DNA of 64,000 nt from Telmatactis stephensoni. Taxonomy: Eukaryota > Cnidaria > Anthozoa > Actiniaria > Isophelliidae. The DNA is taken from NCBI GenBank assembly GCA_029948255.1, contig JALIZF010001364.1, positions 62,001-126,000 of the forward strand, written 5' to 3'. Position 1 is the stretch's first letter. Each line of letters begins with the position of its first letter. The notes beneath the pieces are model-generated. The model had not been told where the DNA came from. It saw only the letters and a program-made list of their open reading frames with translations, and ran no database searches. Below, piece after piece: positions 46,401 to 56,167 of this stretch. The position numbers and the translations under genes were made by a program.

Positions 46401-49400
46401 TAGGTGTATATACACAATACATACAATAAGAAATAGTTATTTAACCTCCCCTCTGACCCCTTCCATTGAATATGATATATTAAATAAATACTCTAACTTA
46501 CTGTCATTCATTATATTACTCTTAATGTCAACTATAAATACAAGCATGTAACTAGCTATTGATTATAAACTTAAGTTAATGAAATATGGAGCCAATAGCA
46601 CTTACGTACTAATATTTCTGTCCAAATAAAAGTCAATTAGCAAGCTCTTACCCAGGATCAATTCCAAAGAAAACCTTTTGGAGTTAATCTTGGATTTAGA
46701 TACTGATTGGCTTATGAACAACTGCATAGATCCAGCTAGCTGCCAATGACAAGTGAACCCAAAAATAATGATACTAATTATAATTATTACGTACCATTCG
46801 GTCATCATCCAAAAATGGATCAGTTGTCATTAATGTGTCCACAACTTGTCTTCCATCAGTATCGTGTACTAGGTCTTGCCTTTTAGTGAATGTCAGCTCT
46901 TGCATTTGAAACAATGCCTCATAATTTGGCTTCTTTTTGTTGAACTCTCTTTTCATGTCCTTTATTATATCTTCATCATCTTTTGATGCAAAAGGTTCCT
47001 GTCCACCTTCTTCAGAAAAGTTGGAAGCTGTCTCACCACTAGAATGTTTTTTCTCTTGATACTGCACATTGTAGTACCTGCGCTTCAATTGGTAGCAAAC
47101 AGTTGCCTAAAACAATTCAAAAGTAACATTGCACATCATTGAAAAACTATTTTCTTGCATGCAAAGTCAATATCATAAAATTAGTGTCAATGTAAACACC
47201 ATATTTTTTACATCAAAATCCCACAAAACTTACTCCACTTTTATAAGCAATGAAAAAAGAAACATCATTGCAATTAGTCTGTGTAGTGAGGCTCAGCTGG
47301 GGAGGGGACTGGAAGGGACTCCTTCCCAGGTGCAATTATTTAGAACAAAGCATGACTCAGCCCTTGCAGTAAGTATGATTTCAAGGGAAATATTATATTT
47401 CAGAACATTTTACATTTCTGTTGCTAAAATGCTTGAATTTTCTGAGAAGAAAATACAAAAACAGACTCTGGGATTAATTATATAGGACCAAATATATATC
47501 CAAGGACTCATTTCCATCATGCTTTGTTCTAGAAAATGACTCTGTGTACATTGCCTCTTCCCTCCATAGTGGGGTAAGGCTATTTTCTGGTACTACACAA
47601 TCATTCTAACTTTGCATCATAAAGTAGAAGTTTATTTTATTACCTACCCAATATGGAAATGGCTTTTTCAATGGCCATCCTGGAGGCTTTTTGTCTTTTA
47701 AAAGTGGTATCCTTTGGCAGATTTTTTGTGCTGCTCCCTCAAAGTCTTGTAGAGTTATCGTTCCTGTGTTACTTTTCTTTGCGCAAGCTACTTGCAGGCA
47801 GACAACTGCTTCTCTTATCAGCCATTCATGGCATTTCTGACTCAACTCCTCATTGTTCTCTACACAAGCTTTGATTTCTTTTGACACATGGAAATCAAAC
47901 GCATCTTGAATGCTTGATTTTGAGTCTTGGTTTTCCTTAGATGATCCTGCATGTTGATTATTACTTTCACATTTCACTCTAAATGCTGATGCTCTTTTCA
48001 ACTTTGGAACTGGACTGGCCTCTTCCATACAATCCTCATTTTCTTTGCTTTCAGAATCAGACACTGAAACTGTGGACACAGTTGAGGGAGATTTTGGCCA
48101 GTTTTTTGGTGGAGTAGGAAATATTCTTCAAACATGAAGTTTTACAAATTGTAACCCCCTAACCTTTGGGATTCCTGTGATGCATCTGACAAGAAGTCAA
48201 TATGTTGAAAATTGATGGTGATTATTGCTCTCAATGGCTTTCATAAATATAAAACTGTTGTTTAATGATAAAGTCTTCACTTCATATGTGAAAAGCCAAC
48301 TTTTAGAAGTGTACACCCCTATTTTTCACAGCCAAAAAAATACACCCCTCCCCCCAATTTGGCTGATTTTGAAAATGTACCCCCTTTGTGAACACTACCC
48401 CCTTTGTGAATATTAACAGTCCCTTACAACAAAATAATCAAACTTACCAAATCCTCAAGAAAGTCCCATAATTGTTTTCGTATTGAAAATGAGGTTGGAT
48501 ATAAATCCTGAAGATCTGATCTTGTGAAACGCAGAAAAGTTGATCCTCCAATCTGATTTGCTATTCAAAACAAAGAAATTATAGTCAAACTAAGAAATAA
48601 AACTGTGTACACCTAAATATGCCTAGAATAATTATATAATCACATGGGTTTAGGGTTAGGGATTAGGGTTAGGCGCAGGCAGGATGATTGAAGTGCTTGG
48701 CTCAAAGGTAGTTTTCAGCATATCTGTGGATAGTAACTTTTGTTGCTGTATATATGAAAATCGTTTTCGGAACTTCCAAACTAACTTTGGAAATCAACTG
48801 TCAAAAGTTATGTGAAATGCACTGTAATATATAGTCAATTGAAAAAACATTGTTGGGTCTAAAAACATAGAACATAGAAGCTGAGACCGAAATGGTGCAT
48901 GGGATAGGTGAATATAGTTATAATCTGATTTATTCATTTACGCTGCAACTGAAAAAAAAATTGGAAGCCAAATGGCCCGCCAACGTAGGTCCTGCATACT
49001 CTTTCAGCATTTGCATCGAAGGCACACCGCAAATGAAAAATCAGAATGTAATTATTCACATCCCAAGCACCATTTCGGTCTCAGCTTCTATGTTCTATGT
49101 TTATAGACCTGACAACGTTTTTTCAATTGACTATATTTAAGCTTTGATGCTAATTAAGATTATGAGGCCCGCACTTGAGGAAAAGAAATGTACAAATTAA
49201 AGAAAAGAAAATGAGAATTTTAAACACCTAATAATATACAGATGAGTTTTGTCAGGCCATGATGGGATTCCTGTGTTCTTGGTCAAAATTGGCATCTTTT
49301 GAAAACTCTGTTTGTAGCATCAAAACTTTTCAAATGTGGTCATAAAAAACACCAAGTAATGTATCTACTTTGAATGTAATCAGTAGAACACCCAAAAGGC

Positions 49401-49576
49401 AAAATATAAGCCAAAACCTAAGATATTTGTTCTGCTAAAAAAGCGTGCCATTTTACATTACGTAAGCTTAATCGTATTTCCTTACCTTTCATCACTTTTG
49501 TGACCGATTTTTCATATTGTCTTTTCAATAAAAAAATTTCAAGTTCTTGTGGCGTCAGATTACTGATCATATCCAT
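43429..49576 (-). CDS. SAM-like-domain protein of divergent pair 2 (7 exons, partly resolved)
   Basis: Exons: 49576-49486, 48560-48448, about 48124-47648, 47106-46795, about 44854-44726, 44566-44487, 43749-43429 (stop). Junctions 1/2, 3/4, 5/6 and 6/7 agree in phase; 2/3 and 4/5 do not, so an exon is missed or the copy is damaged there. Exon 1: MDMISNLTPQELEIFLLKRQ. Exon 2 looks like a sterile alpha motif or similar helical module (FLRFTRSDLQDLYP). Exon 3 is acidic then basic, ending KKPPGWPLKKPFPYW, which joins ATVCYQLKRRYYN of exon 4. The last exon carries HVVIDKVIVFTL and IILMATYFLFNLAYEKE. This order recalls animal genes annotated as SAM domain-containing protein 3-like (from memory). It is divergently arranged with a decayed transposase-like gene at 49835. 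Function unknown. Confidence 0.5.
45505..45935. mobile_element. PIF/Harbinger-type MITE, TTA flanked
   Basis: Termini GGGGGTGTTTAC...GTAAACACCCCC flanked by TTA (45502-45504, 45936-45938). The interior repeats ctaggatgatcc-like words. 431 bp, no coding frame. It lies in an intron of the SAM-like gene (46795-44854 interval). Confidence 0.8.
48646..48673. repeat. Short interstitial TTAGGG run
   Basis: Four TTAGGG-type units, one imperfect (gggtttagggttagggatta...). The telomere repeat of cnidarians and vertebrates is TTAGGG. The run is too short to be a telomere; it probably reflects break repair or chance. Confidence 0.6.
48830..49135. mobile_element. MITE with ~75-bp inverted termini
   Basis: Starts TATAGTCAATTGAAAAAAC and ends in its exact complement; the arms continue through acatagaacatagaagctg and agaccgaaatggtgc. 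306 bp, in intron 1 of the SAM-like gene. Target duplication unclear because of flanking TA repeats. Confidence 0.85.
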
Positions 49577-49834
49577 CTTTTTAAGCCGATTAAACTCTTT
49601 CTTTTCTCTCTAAACCATGCACACAACAGCTATACTTCGAAAAGCGCGAGAATTGAGAGAGGGTGAAGCTCGGGCACGCCTAAAGTCACGTGTTCCTTGT
49701 TGAGTTCTCATTGGCTTATCAGCACACGTGATTTTTTTATTATTCCAAAGAGCAGGAAGTTTAATACAAGATGTCGTGGAAATGCTTGTTTTGTGTCGGG
49801 TTTTCAGCGTTATACTTAATTTCGCTGTTGACAC
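49577..49834. promoter_or_regulatory. Shared divergent promoter region, pair 2
   Basis: 258 bp between divergent start codons. Contains E-boxes CACGTG at 49687-49692 and 49725-49730 with an inverted CCAAT box (ATTGG, 49710-49714) between them. The word set matches pair 1. Confidence 0.4.
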
Positions 49835-50351
49835 ATGAATTCATCTCATCGCAAAGAAGATGTTACAGTTATCTGTGGAATTTCTGGCTGTAAACGAACT
49901 TTTTCTAAAATAAACACATGAGTTAAACATGCTCAACAGTCTCATTCCCAATACCTCTACTTAACAAGTGACAGCAATAACAATGATGGACCCAGTATAG
50001 TTCAAGGTATGTTATAATTAATAAGGCAGTTTTAAAGGGTTGTTCGAATAGACAACTTGTATTACCAAAAATAAACATGAAAGAAAAAATATAGCTTTGG
50101 CATGAAGTTGTAGACAAAGAATGGTAATAATACACGGGCCCCCCAGGTAATAATATTAAATGTCAATCATCTAGCTCTGTTAATATAGGGTGGGAAAAAA
50201 ATAAAAATAGACCTCTATGAGGCCATGTGGTTACTGGCCCCAAATCTAAATATAGATATAGACACATTTCAAGGCCTGTCCCTAGTTGGGGGTGGGGGTA
50301 GGGGTCTACTTCGACTAGTGCATACACACACCGACTTTGTCCTAGTGCCCT

Positions 50352-51184
50352 TGGTAAGTTTATTTAAATTTCTACATAAGCAAAATGAAAAACTGAAGTA
50401 CTATATAAAATGTAACAGAACTATTGAGAAATATAAATCATGTTCTACCTGCCTTTGCATCTTTAACTAGTAAATGTACATTGTAAACATGGCCGGAAAA
50501 CAAAATAAAAAAACAATAAACCACACTTCAAGATAATCTTGAATTTTACGAGGTCAAAAACAAGACGACGCTTGGCATTTTTAGTATTATAATATCAATA
50601 GTGGCCCAGTGCCAAGTAGAATTCTTATCATATTAAAGTAAAAAAATATTTTTAGTCTTTCCAAAGTCTCACAAGAATCAATTAAAGCTGTGCCTGATTA
50701 CATCAAATAAAGAAAATTCTATATGCAGTTACAGACTTTACATTCGTATTTTATGTATGTGAAAGTACTTTTACATTATTCACGGTGTCTGAAGTGTTGG
50801 TGTCCTGTGGAGCAATACGCTACAGTTTGAGTTATGTGACATAACAACTCTTGCCCGCCGAATAAAACATCTTGTGCATCAAATTATTACACTCCAAACA
50901 CAGTTTTCTAAACCATATTTTTGAATAAAATCGATTGGATGAAAAATGAAATATTAATTCAAATTTTGGGCACCTATGCCGTGACGTGCAAATAAAGACT
51001 TGTCTACAGGTCTATTACTCATCGAAAACCTTCGAATCTTTAGACACGGTAAGTTCATTTAAATTTCTACATAAGCAAAATGAAAACTGAAGTACTATAT
51101 AAAATGTAACAGAACCATTGAGAAATATAAATTACGATCAACTTACCTTCGCACCTCTAATTACTAAAATGCACATTATAAACG
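50352..51184. repeat. Pair of ~135-bp direct repeats in the pseudogene intron
   Basis: 50352-50488 and 51047-51184 share aagttyatttaaatttctac, ataagcaaaatgaaaa and tactatataaaatgtaacag in the same order, about 85 percent alike by eye, 695 bp apart. No LTR features (no TG/CA ends or primer site) are visible, so this looks like a local duplication. Confidence 0.7.
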
Positions 51185-52375
51185 CCTACGACCCAAAGCC
51201 ATTGATCTATAGTAAAATATCGCCCCGTGTTTCCGTGCTTCAGTTTCCTATTTCATTCCGAACGGCTACGTCAATACTACGTTTATCGAGAATTGATCAA
51301 ACGTTTCCCCTACAGATATATTTCTGGACTAAACTGCACGGTTTGGTCTCAAACCGTATATTTATAACCACAAACCCTATATTTGATTATTAATAGTCGG
51401 CTTAAACGCTCTCAGGCCGTAGTTTGCGTATCTTTCGGCTTGACACTTCGCCTCTCCTTCGGAGATTTCCAAATTTCACCTGAAGTTTGGCCGAATTTCA
51501 CTCACTCACTCACAACCGATGGCATAGATCTCCACAAAAATTACTGACAAAATTCAGTCTATCTTACATCCCCTTGGGGGGAGGGGAGGGGAGGGGCAGT
51601 ATGGGACAGGTTAATAGCAGGGGAGGGTTACCGTATTCTAATATTAAAATGCCAAAGATGAAAAAATATTAGAAAAATGAGCTTAAATTTGGTGCACATT
51701 TATAATTGTTGGAGGTGGATGTTTCTTAAATAGTGGGTGTAAAAGAATAAAATGGTACTTGTAAGGTAAATAGGCAAGGAAATAGTTGTCCTAAATAATA
51801 TTAACAGTTCATATATTAGGTCAAATCCTATGGTAGGGCAAGGAATTTCCATGACCCATCTCTGGGATTTAGTTATTTGCCATCACACCCAATGTAGAGG
51901 AAATCAATTTATTTTTACTATTTCAAATTGTCATTGGTTCTAATTTTTCTGTCAGAAGGTCCTGCTGAATATGACCAAGAGGAATCTGGTTTGTTTGACT
52001 GTCATAATGATATTCAAGATGAATCCAGTTCACACATGTCTGATAATGCCTCAAGTTCAAATGATGCAAATGATTTTGTCAGCAGTAATGAAGAACAGAA
52101 CATTGATGATGATGATCAGCCATCAATTCAAAATCTTGCCAGAAGATACGTAATCAAAATTAAAGAGGGAAACAGGTTAACAAATGTGGCTACCCAAAAT
52201 ATTGTCTCTGTAACTTCCAAGCTGTTTCATGCAACATTTGCAAACCTAAAGCAAGGCATACAGCAATCACTGTCTGGTGTGGGGATATCCAATATAGAAG
52301 ATATTCCTGGTGTTACTGATTTATTTGAAGAGGTCTGTGACCCTTTTGAAGGGATTGGCTCAACCTGGAGACAAA

Positions 52376-52929
52376 TAGTCTCCCTCGCAGCCCTGTTTAG
52401 CCTCGTCACGCAACGCTCCCTCGGAAAAACACGGCTGCTTCAGTGGGCGCTACATTCCATTCCAATTGTATCAGTTGTCCAATCAGAAGATACATCAGCA
52501 AACGGTCCATTTCCCGTGTTCCGGAAATAAGTTTTATATCTGTCAACACCACAAAGAGAGTAAACATTGCACTACCAAAAATAAGTTTCAAATTTTTGAA
52601 TACGAAAAGATATATACAGATGGAAGATCAGTAAAACTTTCTTCTTTGTATATTTCTCAAATGATACCAGACACTTCGAATGAAACGAAGTGAAGTGTTT
52701 GTAAACTAGCTGTTGTTTTGGGATCCGAGGTTAATCCAATTATTCTCCAAGTCAACGGAACGCTATATGTAGACCTTTTGGCATTTTTGGCGCGAATGAC
52801 TCCTTGATTTTGAGAGTCAAGCTCTGATTGGTTAAGGACTTGGAATGGAATGTAGCGCCCATTGAAGCAGCCGTGTTTTTCCGAGGGAGCGTTGCGTGAC
52901 GAGGCTAAACACGGCTGCGAGGGAGACTA
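52376..52929. mobile_element. MULE-type MITE with 9-bp target duplication
   Basis: Termini TAGTCTCCCTCGCAGCC... match over about 93 bp with two or three differences. The exact 9-bp duplication GGAGACAAA flanks it (52367-52375, 52930-52938). A 9-bp duplication and long termini suggest Mutator-like transposition. It interrupts an exon of the transposase-like pseudogene; the reading frame is continuous if the element and one duplication are ignored. A collapsed relative is at 9438-9500. Confidence 0.85.
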
Positions 52930-54538
52930 GGAGACAAAAGGAGTACTTAAAAGGCGAACCAAAATTTGTGGTAATTAATTCAATTAGATTTTGATTTTTC
53001 TACAAAAGAAAAGCCAAGTTTGGGTTACCGATTTCTGGGATATATTTTCATTTCCAATTTCAAAATTTGTGACTTCAACAATCCCAGAAATCTGAATGAC
53101 CATTCTCAGCTTTCAAAGTTTTTAAGATAATTCATTCTTTCTTATTCCAATGACATTTTTATAATAATTTCAGGAACCACAAAAAAAAAGTTCTTGGAAC
53201 AAGAAAAAAGGTGGTAAAAAGAGGGAACAAAAAGCAGATTGCAGAGGTGGAGGATACATTTTACTATATACCAATTTTGGAGACTATCCAAATACAAATG
53301 GACTCTCCAAAATTCTTTGAGATGGTTATACATAGGTAAAATGAAGCAGATAACACTAACCTTCTTGAGGACTTTTCTGATGGAACATTTGAATCTGAAC
53401 ATCCACTATTTCAGTGTGATGATCAAGCACTGAAAATCATTATGTACTATGATGATGTTAATGTGGTTAATCCCACAAACAATAATATACATTCATTGGG
53501 ATTTTTCTACTATCAGCTAGCAAACTTGCCATCAGTATATCGCTCCAAACTTAAAGCAATACAGCTTTTTGCCATTTGTAAGAAACAAGACATAAAGAGG
53601 TATGGCTTGGATGCAATAGTCCATCATTTTGTGGAAGAACTTAAAATACTTGGAAGCAATGATGGTCATCCTTTCATTGTGGGAAAAGGTACTTGGCACT
53701 TAAGAGGTGCACTGCTTGCTGTCTTGGCAGATACTCCAGCAAGTCAAGCAGTTGGTGGCTTTAAAGAGGGTGTAGGAGGTGCAAGACGGAAATGCCGCCA
53801 CTGCATGACTACTTATGAGCAGATGCAAGATTTTTTCTTTGAGGAAGACTATGAATTACGTTACATCTGAAATGCTTTTTACATCACTGCTTAACAGAAA
53901 CTGGCATACTTACTCTTGATCAGCTGAACAGTGAATTGAAATTATTTCCACTAGGTTGCTCTCAACAGCAAGACAGACCAGCACCAATTAAGGACTCTGA
54001 TCTGGAGCAAAGAAGTAGTACAAACTTGGGCCAAAGTGCAAGTCAGGCACATCTTTTATTTTGGCGTTCATTCTTGCAAAGTACACTGACATTGAAGGTG
54101 AAATTAGTCCCTTCTGGAAATGCTACTTGAGTCTTATTGAGATCATGGTCATTTGTTTCTCATCTACAGTTACCATAGAAAGTGCTGTTTATTTAAGGGG
54201 TACTATTGCCAAATATCTGGAGACTTACAAACAGTTATATAGTGCAACAATTACTCCAAAAATGCATTATACACCTGCCAACAACAATGCTAAAATTTGG
54301 ACCCCTAATTCGATGTTGGTGTATGAGGTTTGAAGCTAAACATTCTCTCAAGGATAATGAAAAACTTCAAAAACCTTCCCTACTTTTTAGCTTTCAGACA
54401 TCAAAGTATGTGGTTCTCGATGATAGATCTGATCCATGCCCATTATTCAATGATGATGATTTTCAGTATGGAACAACTAAGCGCATTACAGATGAAGAGT
54501 CAATAAAATATATAAAGGATTGTTTAATCAATTTTTAA

Positions 54539-55592
54539 GCCAAATTTATACACAGTATAAATTTAAGTTAATGATATAACCTTGAAGCATTAAATAATTA
54601 TTGGTTAGTTTTTCCTTAGCCTATTGGGTAATTCTAGTGCGCATATATTTAGATCAGTAATAATAATCTTCTGTAGTAATCTAGTAATCGTATAGCTATG
54701 TTTCTTCACTTCCGTCCGTTCAGATTACTATCCTATGTATAATGTGATAGCTTTGACCTTTAGTCAAGGCCCAACATGTGGTGGACATGTGACGCAAAAT
54801 ACTTGCCCCTTAATATTACTTAGTTTCCGGTTTCAATTCATTCGCGTCTCATCAAGCAAAGAGAAAACTTGGTGTGATGCAAGTTTACGCTGCAAGCTAA
54901 AACTGTGTTTCGCAAATCTCATCAAATTCATATCAGTTTGCCACTTATCGCTATACAACACTATCGAGAACCTCAGTAAGCATCACGACTAAGAAGAAAA
55001 TGTTGAGATATAAATATCACGGACTTGGACACAACTGCAGTGAACACCTTGTCTGTCTCGGATCTTCGTGGTCTTTGCCGTCAAACAGGACTCCTATCGA
55101 TGGGCCAGTGTGCGAAGAAGTGTACTTGAGAGAGACGGCTTAATACCAGTCCACGACTGACGCCAGCAAGGGATGTAGATAGCGGGATCGACCAACATTG
55201 GACCGGTCATGGGACAACAATGAAGCGTTGAGCGTAGTCGTAAACAACACGCCGGCATGCCCCCAACTCAATTGAAGCACTTTCAGCGAGGCTCAAATCA
55301 TCGAAATCCAACAAATTGTGAAGGACTCTGTAGCAACAGTCTTAGCTTCCCTTAACAGTCAATGAACAGATAAACGATCTTTTTAAAGTTAAAAACTTTT
55401 CGAGAACACTTTTAGATTCTTGTAAATCTCTCGCGCGCTAATCTCAACACCGTTACGTGTGAACAGTATTTTCAAAACGCACTGAACGGTGGTCAATGTA
55501 ATGACTGAAACGTTTGCGTATTAAAAAAAGACAAGTTTCATATCTATCATGCAACAACCTAGCAGTAACTTTAAAATAGATACTTGGAGAAA
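54539..55592. other. Intergenic DNA before the LTR element, nothing recognised
   Basis: No recognisable exon, repeat end or RNA gene between the decayed transposase-like gene and the retrotransposon target site. Confidence 0.35.
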
Positions 55593-55596
55593 CTAC

Positions 55597-55744
55597 TGTA
55601 ATAACACGAATTTGCTAACTTTGAAGACTTTTTAATCCTCACAAAATTCCAACTATACATTCTCACAGTAAAAACACTCTCACACCAGCACGCTGCCGCA
55701 AAGCATGCCGGTCTACCATTCTGATGCAAAGCATCACTGTTACA
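55597..55744 (-). repeat. 3' LTR (148 bp)
   Basis: Identical base for base to 62577-62724. Short for a Gypsy-type LTR. Preceded on the plus strand by target duplication copy CTAC. No clear TATA or AATAAA was assigned. Confidence 0.95.
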
Positions 55745-55753
55745 ATCCCTCTG
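55745..55753 (-). promoter_or_regulatory. Polypurine tract (plus-strand primer)
   Basis: On the minus strand CAGAGGGAT abuts the 3' LTR; AGAGGGA is a short purine run at the expected place. A second purine run (GGGGAGGA) lies about 25 bp further inside. Confidence 0.5.
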
Positions 55754-56167
55754 AAGGAACTCTATGGGGTCCTCCCCTGTGTGTTCCTTCCACTTATACA
55801 GTTGAGAACTAATAACAAAATGTAAAAACAGTAACATGAAATGTATCAAGTGTCAATGTTCAAATAAAGTTGCTTATAAAAAGTTCAAGTGTTTTTTTCA
55901 TTTCTTATGTGCACTCCTGGTTCTTGCTTGGATGATGTTTCCTTGGTCGATGTGGCCTTCTCTGGTCTTCTTAGTCTTCTGTTTACTGCTGATAGGTTCT
56001 TCTTGCGTTGGCTCAACTGTTTGGCTGTCTTGATCATCATTCTGCATGGGTTCTTCTACCTCTTTGTCCTCAGTGTCATCTGTGGTTAATGATGGTACAC
56101 TTGAAATAGCTGATGTTTCTGTACTACAAGGACTTGTACTATGCTGTGGGGCTGGTCCAAAGTATGG

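Larger units (their letters stand above)
49835..54538 (+). pseudogene. C2H2-finger transposase-like gene, decayed, with MITE insertion
   Basis: Exon 1 (49835-50006, donor caag|gtatgt) encodes one C2H2-type finger, CGISGCKRTF...H-x4-H, broken by an in-frame TGA. Exon 2 starts at 51956 in matching phase: an acidic stretch, then LARRYVIKIKEGNRLTNVAT. It is split at 52375 by a 554-bp MITE and resumes at 52939 (KEYLKGEPKFV) to about 52970. Exon 3 begins at 53174 with a frame-disrupting A9 run, then VEDTFYYIPILETI, an in-frame TAA at 53336-53338, YYDDVNVVNP (possible catalytic Asp), LLAVLADTPASQ and RRKCRHCM. Frame shifts follow near 53865, 54060 and 54260, after which FGPLIRCWCMRFEAKHSLKD and a tail to 54538 are read. 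The motif order recalls a transposase-like family widespread in fish and invertebrates (from memory). Clearly inactive. Confidence 0.68.

Noticed and set aside
48646..48673. Telomere or chromosome fusion point
   Set aside because: Only four imperfect TTAGGG units without a head-to-head arrangement or subtelomeric context.
55571..55849. Minus-strand frame crossing the 3' LTR
   Set aside because: Most of it is LTR sequence that is also open in the 5' LTR (62518-62709); it is a by-product of the repeat, not an envelope or accessory gene.
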